Part shown: positions 1 through 7,826 of the stretch, in pieces
Position numbering within the stretch: the first letter of the stretch is position 1
How the letters are laid out: each line of letters opens with the position of its first letter
NCBI GenBank assembly: GCA_040905145.1
Contig: JBBDSC010000123.1
Span: forward strand, 1 to 64,000
Direction: 5' to 3'
Origin: DATGMS01 sp040905145
GTDB lineage: Bacteria; Bacteroidota; Bacteroidia; Cytophagales; Cyclobacteriaceae
DNA length: 64,000 bases
Program-made: the position numbers and the translations under genes
Notes under the pieces: model-generated
Told to the model about the DNA's origin: nothing
What the model saw: the letters and a program-made list of their open reading frames with translations, nothing else
Database searches by the model: none

Positions 1-60
1 CCACAAGTTATCTTGTTTGATGTTCGATTGCAAGATCGTGGGGACTTGATACTTAATTCT

Positions 61-822
61 TCATACCACAATCACCTCGATGCCTTTTTCCTCCAATTTT
101 TGGACGTAATGGTCGGAGAGGCCTTTGTCCGTGATGATCTGATCGATATCCTCTAGGTCACAGATTTTGCCGAATCCCTTTTTACCAAATTTACTGGAAT
201 CCACCAACACGATGGTTCGCTGAACAGAGCGGATCATGCGGGCATTAAGGTGCGCCTCCATCATATTTGAGGTGGTCAGTCCGTAATCCAGGCTAATGCC
301 ATCTACACTTAAAAAAAGTTTGCTACAAGCAAAATTTCGAACCATTTCCTCCGCATAATGCCCTACCACTGAACTACTGCTTTTTCTTACCAAGCCTCCC
401 AATTGCACTATTTCTACCTCCGGCGAATCCATCATGGACATGGTTACATTCATGGCACCGGTAAGCACGGTTAGCCTAAATTTCTTTGGAATGGCTTGGG
501 CAAATGCGGCCACCGTAGTACCTGAGCCAATGATGATGGCCTCATTTTCTGTAATAAGCTCCACAGCCTTTCGGGCAATGGACCGCTTTTCATCCACATG
601 CACCAATTCCTTTTCATGGACGGAACGGTCATTCACATAGGGATAAACAGGTGTGGCACTGCCATGAGCCCTGAAAAGCAAACCCTTTTCTTCCAACATC
701 TTGAGATCTTTCCGTACCGTTACCATGGTCACATTCATCTTCCTGCTCAATTCCGCCACACTAACATAACCCGCCAGCTGTAGCTTATCCAAAATTAACT
801 TGTGCCTTTCTGCGATACTCAT
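61..822 (-). CDS. glpR: DeoR/GlpR-family transcriptional regulator
   Basis: This 253-aa protein has the usual DeoR-family length and layout. An N-terminal helix-turn-helix lies at about residues 6-57 (VSVAELSRKMNVTMVTVRKD region), followed by a sugar-phosphate-sensing DeoRC domain that contains IIGSGTTVAAFA and LVDSSKFGKKGF. Family members repress sugar or glycerol-phosphate catabolic operons until a phosphorylated intermediate binds. The gene is divergent from glpD-glpK-glpF with a 119-bp spacer, so control of that operon by glycerol 3-phosphate is the natural inference. The ATG at 822 is the only sensible start. The ligand itself cannot be read from the sequence. Confidence 0.88.
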   Translation of the reverse strand: MSIAERHKLILDKLQLAGYVSVAELSRKMNVTMVTVRKDLKMLEEKGLLFRAHGSATPVYPYVNDRSVHEKELVHVDEKRSIARKAVELITENEAIIIGSGTTVAAFAQAIPKKFRLTVLTGAMNVTMSMMDSPEVEIVQLGGLVRKSSSSVVGHYAEEMVRNFACSKLFLSVDGISLDYGLTTSNMMEAHLNARMIRSVQRTIVLVDSSKFGKKGFGKICDLEDIDQIITDKGLSDHYVQKLEEKGIEVIVV

Positions 823-941
823 TTATTTAAGCCATTATGACAACAAATGAAAATAAAAAAGTTATAAAAAGAAATAAATAGATACCATTATTTTTCCAAT
901 TGTTTCTTTTTGCATTACTTTAGGAGCCAAATTGAAAAGAA
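823..941. promoter_or_regulatory. Divergent glpR / glpD control region
   Basis: This AT-rich 119-bp spacer separates the divergent regulator and glp operon, so promoters for both and the GlpR operator must lie here or just inside the genes. TACTTTAG at 916-923 is one base off the Bacteroidota -7 consensus TAnnTTTG for glpD, but I see no matching -33 element. I cannot point to a convincing operator palindrome. Confidence 0.35.
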
Positions 942-2504
942 ATGAACAGGAAAAAAAGTCTGCTTCAGCTGAATAAAAAAAATATGATATGGGACCTCGC
1001 CATAATTGGAGGGGGCTCATCCGGTTTAGGTGTCGCTTTGGATGCTTTGTCAAGAGGATTGAAAGTAGCCCTTTTCGAAAAAGCTGATTTTGCCAAAGGC
1101 ACATCGAGCAGAAGCACCAAACTGATCCATGGAGGGGTGAGGTATTTGGCACAAGGAGACATCCTTCTAGTATTTGAAGCCTTGAAAGAAAGGGGAAGAT
1201 TACTTCAAAATGCCCCACATTTAGCACAAGAGCAACCCTTTATTATCCCTGTTTATACTTTTTTTGATCGTTTACAGTATTCCATAGGTCTGAAGATCTA
1301 TGATTGGATGGCGGGAAAACTTAGAATAGGGAAATCAAGGTTTCTGTCAAAAGAAGACACTATTAACAGGCTCCCTATGATAAACCAGCAAGGTTTAAAA
1401 GGGGGTGTTGTTTACCATGACGGCCAATTCGATGATGCCAGGCTTGCCTTGAATATCGCCCAGACCTGCGACGAAATGGGAGGCTGTTTGTTAAACTATA
1501 CAAAGGTAAATAAACTCACCAAAGACGGGAGGGGGCATATCAATGGTCTGATTATCCAGGACGTTATCGAAAAGAAGACCTTTGAAATAAAGGCAAAAGC
1601 TGTGGTCAATGCGACGGGTGTTTTTTCGGATAAAATCATGCGAATGGACGAGCCCGGTACCCCAAAGATGATCCAGCCTAGTCAAGGAATCCATTTAGTT
1701 TTGGATAAATCTTTTTTAGGGGGTGGAGATGCCTTGATGATCCCTAAAACTTCAGATGGCCGGGTTCTTTTTGCTGTGCCATGGCATGGTAAAATAGTGG
1801 TGGGCACCACAGATACCATCAGGGAAAAGCCCAAACTCGAACCTGAAGCCTTGTCAAAAGAGATAGAATTTGTTCTGAAAACTGCGGGCGACTACCTGAC
1901 AAAAAAGCCCACCAGGAAAGATGTGCTAGCTGTCTTTGCCGGTTTAAGACCCTTGGCCGCTCCCAAAGAAGGAAGTACAAAGACCAAGGAGATTTCCAGA
2001 AGTCACAAGGTGATTATATCCGATAGCCACTTAATTACCTTGACCGGCGGGAAGTGGACTACTTTTAGAAAGATGGGGGAAGACACGGTTGAAGCATTCT
2101 ATAAAATGACAGGAACAAAAGCCGCTGAAAGCAAATCAGCCCATATAAAAATACATGGATTTACTTCAGTTCTTCCAAAAGGTCATCTAAGCATATACGG
2201 AAAGGATGCGGCCAATATTTTAGCCATAAATGAAGAGCATCAAATTTTTTCCAATAAATTGCACCCCAGCTATCCCTATATGGAGTCAGAGGTCATTTGG
2301 GCCGTACGGGAAGAAATGGCAATTAAAATTGAGGATGTGCTGTCCAGAAGGATCCGGATGTTGATATTGGATGCAAAAGTGGCCATACAGATGGCCCCTA
2401 GGGTAGCCGAGCTCATGGCGGAAGAGATGGGGAAAGATCAGGAATGGATAAGGAATGAATTAAAGGATTTTAATAAATTAGCAAATAAATATCTAATCAA
2501 TTAA
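942..2504 (+). CDS. glpD: Aerobic glycerol-3-phosphate dehydrogenase
   Basis: This 520-aa FAD-dependent enzyme oxidises sn-glycerol 3-phosphate to dihydroxyacetone phosphate and passes electrons to the quinone pool at the inner membrane. The FAD-binding Rossmann motif (IIGGGSSGLGVALDALSRG) starts near residue 21. It is followed by the GlpD signature GTSSRSTKLIHGGVRYLAQG, the substrate-side segment YHDGQFDDARL, and a C-terminal DAO_C domain. The ATG at 942 gives the normal N-terminal extension before the FAD fold; an internal ATG at 984 is possible but less like the family. It is the first gene of glpD-glpK-glpF, with 7 bases to glpK. Confidence 0.95.
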   Translation: MNRKKSLLQLNKKNMIWDLAIIGGGSSGLGVALDALSRGLKVALFEKADFAKGTSSRSTKLIHGGVRYLAQGDILLVFEALKERGRLLQNAPHLAQEQPFIIPVYTFFDRLQYSIGLKIYDWMAGKLRIGKSRFLSKEDTINRLPMINQQGLKGGVVYHDGQFDDARLALNIAQTCDEMGGCLLNYTKVNKLTKDGRGHINGLIIQDVIEKKTFEIKAKAVVNATGVFSDKIMRMDEPGTPKMIQPSQGIHLVLDKSFLGGGDALMIPKTSDGRVLFAVPWHGKIVVGTTDTIREKPKLEPEALSKEIEFVLKTAGDYLTKKPTRKDVLAVFAGLRPLAAPKEGSTKTKEISRSHKVIISDSHLITLTGGKWTTFRKMGEDTVEAFYKMTGTKAAESKSAHIKIHGFTSVLPKGHLSIYGKDAANILAINEEHQIFSNKLHPSYPYMESEVIWAVREEMAIKIEDVLSRRIRMLILDAKVAIQMAPRVAELMAEEMGKDQEWIRNELKDFNKLANKYLIN

Positions 2505-2511
2505 CCCGCCC

Positions 2512-4014
2512 ATGAGTAACAACAACCAGTTTATCCTTTCCTTGGATCAAGGCACCACCAGTTCGAGAGCAATCCTCTTTGATAAAAGGGGCCAAATAGT
2601 GGCCATTGCCCAAAAGGATTTTGAACAGAAATTTCCCAAAGCAGGATGGGTAGAACATGACCCCAAAGAGATATGGACTTCTCAGGCCTCTGTAGCCGCC
2701 GAAGTCCTCGCCAAAGCCAGTGCCAAAGCCAGCCAGATTGCAGGAATAGGGATTACCAATCAACGGGAGACCACCATCCTTTGGGACAGGAATACAGGAG
2801 AGCCACTGTACAATGCTATAGTATGGCAGGACAGAAGGACATCCGGCTATTGCAATCAGCTAAAGGAAAAAGGTTTATCCGAATTGATTAATAATAAGAC
2901 AGGATTGATTATAGATGCTTACTTTTCCGCCACCAAAATCAAATGGATTTTGGATAATGTAGAAGGTGCCCGGGAGAAGGCCGAAAAAGGAGACATTTGC
3001 TTTGGTACGGTAGACAGCTGGCTGATCTGGAAACTTACCGGAGGCAAGGAGCACCTCACTGATATTACCAATGCAAGCAGGACTATGCTGTTCAATATCC
3101 ATGAGAAAAAATGGGACCAGGAATTATTGGACCTTTTTGGGATCCCCTCTGCCTTATTGCCGGAAGTAAGGTCCAGTAGTGAACAGTACTGCACCACTTC
3201 AGGGGATATCTTTTCGGCCAAGATACCCATAGCAGGGATAGCAGGAGATCAACAGGCTGCTCTTTTTGGTCAACTGTGCTATCAACCGGGCATGGCCAAA
3301 ACCACTTACGGGACAGGATGTTTTTTGGTAATGAATACCGGGAGCAAACCGGTCAAATCAAGAAACAAATTACTGACCACCATTGCCTGGCAAATAGGCA
3401 ATGAAGTGACCTATGCATTGGAAGGGAGCGTCTTTATTGGCGGAGCTGCCATTCAATGGCTCCGGGACGGCATGCAATTGTTCCGTCATGCCAAAGAAAG
3501 TGAGCATCTGGCCACAAGCCTCAAAGATAACGATGGGGTTTATTTTGTTCCGGCGCTTACAGGACTTGGAGCACCTTATTGGGACCAGGATGCACGAGGT
3601 TCATTTTTTGGGATTACAAGGGGTACAACCAGTGCCCACTTTAGCCGGGCCGCCTTGGAAGCTATCGCTTATCAGGTCAATGATGTATTAAAGGCCATGG
3701 AAAAAGACAGTGGTGAATCCACCAAGGAAATGAAGGTTGATGGGGGTGCTGTGGAAAATAATTTCCTCATGCAGTTTCAGACCGATTTGATTCAATGTGA
3801 AGTAAAAAGGCCCAAAATAACTGAAACCACTGCTTTAGGAGCTGCCTATCTGGCAGGACTGGCTGTCGGATATTGGAAAGATATGGAAGAATTAAAAGAA
3901 TTATCAGGTACAGACAAAAGCTTTAAACCAGCAATGGAACTGGAGCAAGTGGAGCATTATCTTCATTTTTGGCATAAAGCGGTGGAAAGATCTAAAAATT
4001 GGATAGAAGAATAA
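2512..4014 (+). CDS. glpK: Glycerol kinase
   Basis: This 500-aa FGGY-family kinase phosphorylates glycerol to sn-glycerol 3-phosphate with ATP, supplying GlpD and trapping glycerol that enters through GlpF. It has the N-terminal phosphate-binding loop LDQGTTSSRAILFD, the glycerol-contact region GITNQRETT and WQDRR, the signature GIAGDQQAALFGQ, and the C-terminal ATPase motif DGGAVENNFLMQ. The length is typical. It sits 7 bases after glpD and 3 bases before glpF, so co-transcription is expected. Nothing is unusual. Confidence 0.97.
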   Translation: MSNNNQFILSLDQGTTSSRAILFDKRGQIVAIAQKDFEQKFPKAGWVEHDPKEIWTSQASVAAEVLAKASAKASQIAGIGITNQRETTILWDRNTGEPLYNAIVWQDRRTSGYCNQLKEKGLSELINNKTGLIIDAYFSATKIKWILDNVEGAREKAEKGDICFGTVDSWLIWKLTGGKEHLTDITNASRTMLFNIHEKKWDQELLDLFGIPSALLPEVRSSSEQYCTTSGDIFSAKIPIAGIAGDQQAALFGQLCYQPGMAKTTYGTGCFLVMNTGSKPVKSRNKLLTTIAWQIGNEVTYALEGSVFIGGAAIQWLRDGMQLFRHAKESEHLATSLKDNDGVYFVPALTGLGAPYWDQDARGSFFGITRGTTSAHFSRAALEAIAYQVNDVLKAMEKDSGESTKEMKVDGGAVENNFLMQFQTDLIQCEVKRPKITETTALGAAYLAGLAVGYWKDMEELKELSGTDKSFKPAMELEQVEHYLHFWHKAVERSKNWIEE

Positions 4015-4017
4015 ATT

Positions 4018-4755
4018 ATGAACATATTTATAGCTGAATTTATCGGAACGGCACTTTTAATAACTATGGGTGCAGGAGTAGTGGCCAATGTGGTATTGAA
4101 TAAGACGAAAGGAAGCAGTAAGGATGGTTGGATGGTCATCACCACCGCTTGGGCTTTGGGAGTGTTTATAGGGGTAGTAGTAGCAGCACCATACAGCGGT
4201 GCTCATATAAACCCTGCAGTAAGTATAGGTCTGGCAGTGGCAGGGGTTTTTGAATGGAACCTAGTCCCCATGTATATTATTGCACAGGTACTGGGAGCCG
4301 CATTCGGTTCCCTTATCGCCTGGCTGGTGTACAAGGATCATTTTGATGCCACCCCTGAACCGGCATTGAAGTTTGCCCCTTTTGGTACTACTCCCGCCAT
4401 AAGGAATTACGGTTTCAATTTCTTTTCTGAGGTGATCGGCACTTTTGTGTTGATCTTTGTCATTTTATATTCCACGGGAGCTACGATCGAGGATGATAAA
4501 GGCACACCCATTGGATTGGGTTCCTTAGGAGCCTTACCAGTGGCATTTTTAGTTTGGGTCATAGGTTTGGCACTAGGGGGTACTACGGGATTTGCCATTA
4601 ATCCGGCAAGGGATTTGGGGCCACGGATTGTCCATCAGCTCCTTCCCATCAAGGGCAAAGGAGGAAGCGATTGGGCTTATAGTTGGGTGCCGATTTTAGG
4701 TCCCATTGTAGGGGGTGCTTTGGCAGGGGCTTTGTACCTGTGGTTGGGGGAGTGA
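4018..4755 (+). CDS. glpF: Glycerol uptake facilitator (aquaglyceroporin)
   Basis: This 245-aa MIP-family channel has six predicted membrane spans and both pore half-helices with the NPA motifs (HINPAVSIG near residue 62 and FAINPARDLG near residue 195). The Asp after the second NPA-R is the glycerol-facilitator rather than strict-aquaporin signature. It lets glycerol diffuse across the inner membrane for phosphorylation by GlpK. It begins 3 bases after the glpK stop and closes the operon; two hairpins follow within 130 bases. Confidence 0.95.
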   Translation: MNIFIAEFIGTALLITMGAGVVANVVLNKTKGSSKDGWMVITTAWALGVFIGVVVAAPYSGAHINPAVSIGLAVAGVFEWNLVPMYIIAQVLGAAFGSLIAWLVYKDHFDATPEPALKFAPFGTTPAIRNYGFNFFSEVIGTFVLIFVILYSTGATIEDDKGTPIGLGSLGALPVAFLVWVIGLALGGTTGFAINPARDLGPRIVHQLLPIKGKGGSDWAYSWVPILGPIVGGALAGALYLWLGE

Positions 4756-4766
4756 AAAAAGGCTTT

Positions 4767-4793
4767 CTAATTGAAATGCCTTCATTCAATTAG
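4767..4793 (+). terminator. Hairpin just after glpF
   Basis: A perfect 9-bp stem (CTAATTGAA at 4767-4775 with TTCAATTAG at 4785-4793) and a 9-base loop lie 11 bases after the glpF stop. There is no U-tract, so it may stabilise the 3' end rather than terminate. Confidence 0.45.
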
Positions 4794-4855
4794 GACTGTA
4801 CTTGAAAGTTACCTATAAAGCAACAAAAGACCTTTACATTCCAAGATTGTCAAGT

Positions 4856-4884
4856 AAAAAAAGGAGCTTGATACTCCTTTTTTT
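4856..4884. terminator. Bidirectional intrinsic terminator after the glp operon
   Basis: A-tract plus GGAG (4856-4866) pairs with CTCC plus a T-tract (4874-4884) around a 7-base loop. This is the symmetric A-stem-T form of a rho-independent terminator. It is the likely end of the glpDKF transcript. Confidence 0.75.
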
Positions 4885-5406
4885 GCCCTTCTCCTCCACG
4901 CCTATTCCAAAACCCAAAAAACCAGTTCAAGAAGCCGCGCTAATAAAATTTTAGTGCCATCAGACAATAAGATATTGCTATTATAGCTTTTTACTTTATA
5001 GCTGGTGAAATTAAAATACAAAAAATACGCGCTGAATAGACTGTTTAAAAAAGAAAAAAAGACTGCTTTTTATCCTTGTTTTCCTTTATTCCCCTTTCTT
5101 ATTGGCCCAACAATGAGAGGTGGGAAACTGGTTTATGTATTTTGGAAAACAGCCACAGAAATCAATTCCAAATAGCCCTCTTTAACAACATACCGTTCAA
5201 CAACAATTAAGAATGGCTGCCCGGCCAATAACAACTATGTATAGCCTGAACTGGAAAACCCTGTCCTTTAAATTTACCTTTACCTATTTTAGGGTGGTTT
5301 GTGAATGTTGTGAAAAATTTAAATTTTAAATATCTTTCATGCAACTCTTCACCTGCTTTTGCCATCATTATGGGGTAATCTAAAACTTTTATAAACCCAT
5401 GATATC
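4885..5406. other. Intergenic stretch without a recognisable gene
   Basis: About 520 AT-rich bases with no ORF of recognisable composition and no relic that I can name. TATCTTTC at 5331-5338 resembles a -7 element for the lipoprotein gene at 5407, but no -33 element stands at the expected distance. Confidence 0.5.
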
Positions 5407-6240
5407 ATGAAAACTTCAAAAAAATTCAGAGTGCCATTGCGGGTGATCCAAACGATGACTATCCTTTTGTTCACCAGTTCCTGCGAACTTTTCAACGGTG
5501 AGGTTCCGTGGAGTGGAAAGGATCCAAAGAAAAAACAAATCACCTACTACGGTCCTAAAGTAACATTAGGAGATGGAAATGCCCGAACATTTATAACCAT
5601 CAACAAGGAAGGCGTTCCTGTCAGCATGGGCATTACATTGAGTGAAAAGGCATTGCTAAATCTCCCGACCGCTCATGATGGACACGATGGACCTGTTTCG
5701 TTAGAAAATGTTTTGCAGTTACCGGTACAAGCTGAAATTACTCCATTTAAGTTCGCTACGTTGGACTGGAATCCCTCTGGCCATGAGCCTATAGGGGTCT
5801 TCGATCTTCCCCACTTTGATTGCCATTTCTACATGATTTCCAATGAGGAAAGGCTGACCATTATGCCTTTGGCCCCAGATGTAATGGATCCGGAAATTCC
5901 CTTGGCGAAGTATCTCCCTGAAATTTATGTACAAACTCCCGGTAGGGTTCCCAACATGGGGGTTCATTGGATTGATCCCACGGGTCATGAATTCAATGGC
6001 GGTACGTTTGACAGAACATTCATTTATGGTACTTACAAAGAAAAGGTTGCCTTTATGGAGCCAATGGTTACGATGGATTACTTAAAGAGTAAACCAGAAA
6101 AGGTGGACCCAATTCTTCTTCCGGAAGCTTACCAGATAGATGGTTTCTATCCTTCAAAATATGAAGTAAAATATTATCCCCATAAAAAGGAGTATCAGAT
6201 CAAGTTGTCGGAATTTTCCTTGAAAATCGCAGACCAATAG
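5407..6240 (+). CDS. Lipoprotein, TTHB210-like (DUF5602-type)
   Basis: This 277-aa predicted lipoprotein starts with a signal peptide ending in FTSSC (lipidated Cys26). The mature part is a single globular domain with HEPIGVFDLPHFDCHFYMI and VPNMGVHWIDPTGHEFNGG, His/Asp-rich blocks that I associate from memory with the TTHB210-like / DUF5602 family. In Thermus thermophilus TTHB210 is controlled by a neighbouring sigma-E/anti-sigma pair. Here an ECF sigma factor lies immediately downstream in convergent orientation. No enzymatic role is known to me. The conserved His residues suggest metal or ligand binding, but that is inference. The family assignment is moderately sure; the lipoprotein prediction is firm. 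Confidence 0.6.
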   Translation: MKTSKKFRVPLRVIQTMTILLFTSSCELFNGEVPWSGKDPKKKQITYYGPKVTLGDGNARTFITINKEGVPVSMGITLSEKALLNLPTAHDGHDGPVSLENVLQLPVQAEITPFKFATLDWNPSGHEPIGVFDLPHFDCHFYMISNEERLTIMPLAPDVMDPEIPLAKYLPEIYVQTPGRVPNMGVHWIDPTGHEFNGGTFDRTFIYGTYKEKVAFMEPMVTMDYLKSKPEKVDPILLPEAYQIDGFYPSKYEVKYYPHKKEYQIKLSEFSLKIADQ

Positions 6241-6260
6241 GCTTTATGTTTTTGATGAAT

Positions 6261-6295
6261 CCAAACTCCCCACGAATGTTTCGTGGGGAGTTTGG
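6261..6295. terminator. Perfect 16-bp hairpin between convergent genes
   Basis: CCAAACTCCCCACGAA (6261-6276) and its exact reverse complement (6280-6295) enclose a 3-base loop. It sits between the 3' ends of the lipoprotein gene and the sigma-factor gene. There is no strong U-tract on either side, so it may act as a bidirectional terminator or as 3'-end protection. Confidence 0.6.
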
Positions 6296-6379
6296 ACTAT
6301 AGTTAGCAGTAATGGCCACTTTGAGAAATTTTTTGTATGGACGCCCAGGGTTTCAAACACTCTCATCACAGTATTCTAT

Positions 6380-6943
6380 TTAGGCAATCTGCGGTATTTC
6401 GTTACTTTTTATAGATTTAAAATTGATCATTTTTTGCAATTGGGACCTTGCTCTGCTCAACTGGGATTTTGAAGTGTTTTCACTGATTTTTAATCTTTGG
6501 GAAATCTCCAGATGGGAATACCCCTCAATGGCATATAAATTGAATACGGTTCTGTACCCATGGGGTAGGCTATTGACCAATTTCATCAAATCCTCAACCC
6601 CCAATTCATCAGAGGGTGAGATCTGGACTGCAGCTGGAAGGATCCCGTCCAAACCGATTTCGTGATAGAGGTTATTTTCCTTCTCCAGGTACATCAGGCA
6701 TTCGTTGACCATGATTCTACGGATCCACCCGCCCAAACTACCTGTGCCTTTGAATTGATGGATTCTATCAAAAACTTTCATAAAACCAATTATCACAACA
6801 TCTTCGGCAGCGGCTGTTTCCTTAACATGTCTTAGACACATTGCAAACATATTTGCACAATACTTTTCATAAACTATCTTTTGCATCGCAGGGCTTTTTT
6901 CTTTGCACCCTAAAAATAATTCGGTGTCGGAAAAATTTTTCAT
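6380..6943 (-). CDS. ECF RNA polymerase sigma factor (sigma-70 family)
   Basis: From the ATG at 6943 the protein is 187 aa, normal for ECF sigma factors; 33 further codons upstream are open but do not look like protein. Region 2 (EKYCANMFAMCLRHVKETAA, then GWIRRIMVNECLMYL) occupies about residues 20-95. Region 4 (LPHGYRTVFNLYAIEGYSHL, then a helix-turn-helix with SENTSKSQLSRARSQL) ends near residue 175. No anti-sigma gene is adjacent. The convergent TTHB210-like lipoprotein is a plausible but unproven target. Confidence 0.87.
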   Translation of the reverse strand: MKNFSDTELFLGCKEKSPAMQKIVYEKYCANMFAMCLRHVKETAAAEDVVIIGFMKVFDRIHQFKGTGSLGGWIRRIMVNECLMYLEKENNLYHEIGLDGILPAAVQISPSDELGVEDLMKLVNSLPHGYRTVFNLYAIEGYSHLEISQRLKISENTSKSQLSRARSQLQKMINFKSIKSNEIPQIA

Positions 6944-7115
6944 GATGTCAGTCAATTTAAAACAATGGATAGTAGTCGGTCGTGGTGGTTTTGACCATAT
7001 CACATGACAAATTTCATCATAATTCGTGTGGGAAAAAATCACATAAATATGTGAAAATTATTCAATGCCGCTTAGTTAAGGGTGGCGAACAGCTTAACTA
7101 AACGATATTGGAAAA

Positions 7116-7722
7116 TTATTTCATTTCAGTGGTAGGAGGCATTGCACTGGGCACTATATTGGAGATAGGTTTAGTAGACTTCAGGTAAGCATAGATAGCT
7201 TTAATTTCAGTGTCGGTCATGTGTTGAAACAGTTCCCAAGGCATGGGGGGAAGTAAAGGCCGACCATTTTTTATGCCTTTATACTTACCCTCTTTCAAAG
7301 AAATAAAAAACTGTTCTTCTGACCAGGATCCAATACCTGTATCATCGGAGGTTAAATTACCGGCAAAAGAAACTCCCCAAGGGCCGATCCAAGCTGTTAG
7401 GGTTTGGGTGGTAGCCACTCCTTTTTGTTCTAAATCTTTTCTGTCCAATTCAGGAATCGGCATCTGAGAAGGATGGCCCGAAAGTTCAAGATCCATATCC
7501 AACTCTGGCCCACGGGGGCCCATTTTCTTGGGGGTATGGCAATCATGACAACCTGTTATCATCCACCAGGTGCTTTCCATAATCTTCTAAAGTCTGGAAA
7601 CCCTGTAAACTATCTGCCGGTTTACCTTCTGTAAATTGAGCCTTTGCTTCCTGCTGGCACTGGCTAAGGCTTAAAATTGCCACAAGGGATAGTGCAAATG
7701 GAAAAACGTGGATTTTATTCAT
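7116..7722 (-). pseudogene. Frameshifted c-type cytochrome lipoprotein
   Basis: Two frames together make one cytochrome. The first runs from the ATG at 7722 and encodes a lipoprotein signal ending in LSLSQC, then reaches YGKHLVD and stops at TGA. The second continues as ITGCHDCHTPKKMGPRGPE, with a CxxCH haem site, and ends near 7116 after MPWELFQHMTDTEIKAIYAY, typical of a class I cytochrome c with a Met ligand. Total length is 607 bases, one more than a whole number of codons. Removing one base around 7560-7567 restores a 201-aa protein. It is either a recent +1 frameshift or a sequence error. The function would be periplasmic electron transfer. Confidence 0.75.
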
Positions 7723-7826
7723 GATTATTTGGTTTTAATTGTATTTAGATTACGATTGGAAATAATCCTGAAAGGTTGCATCCAACACAAAAAAATCAAT
7801 TGAATTACTTATTTTTACTACTGATT

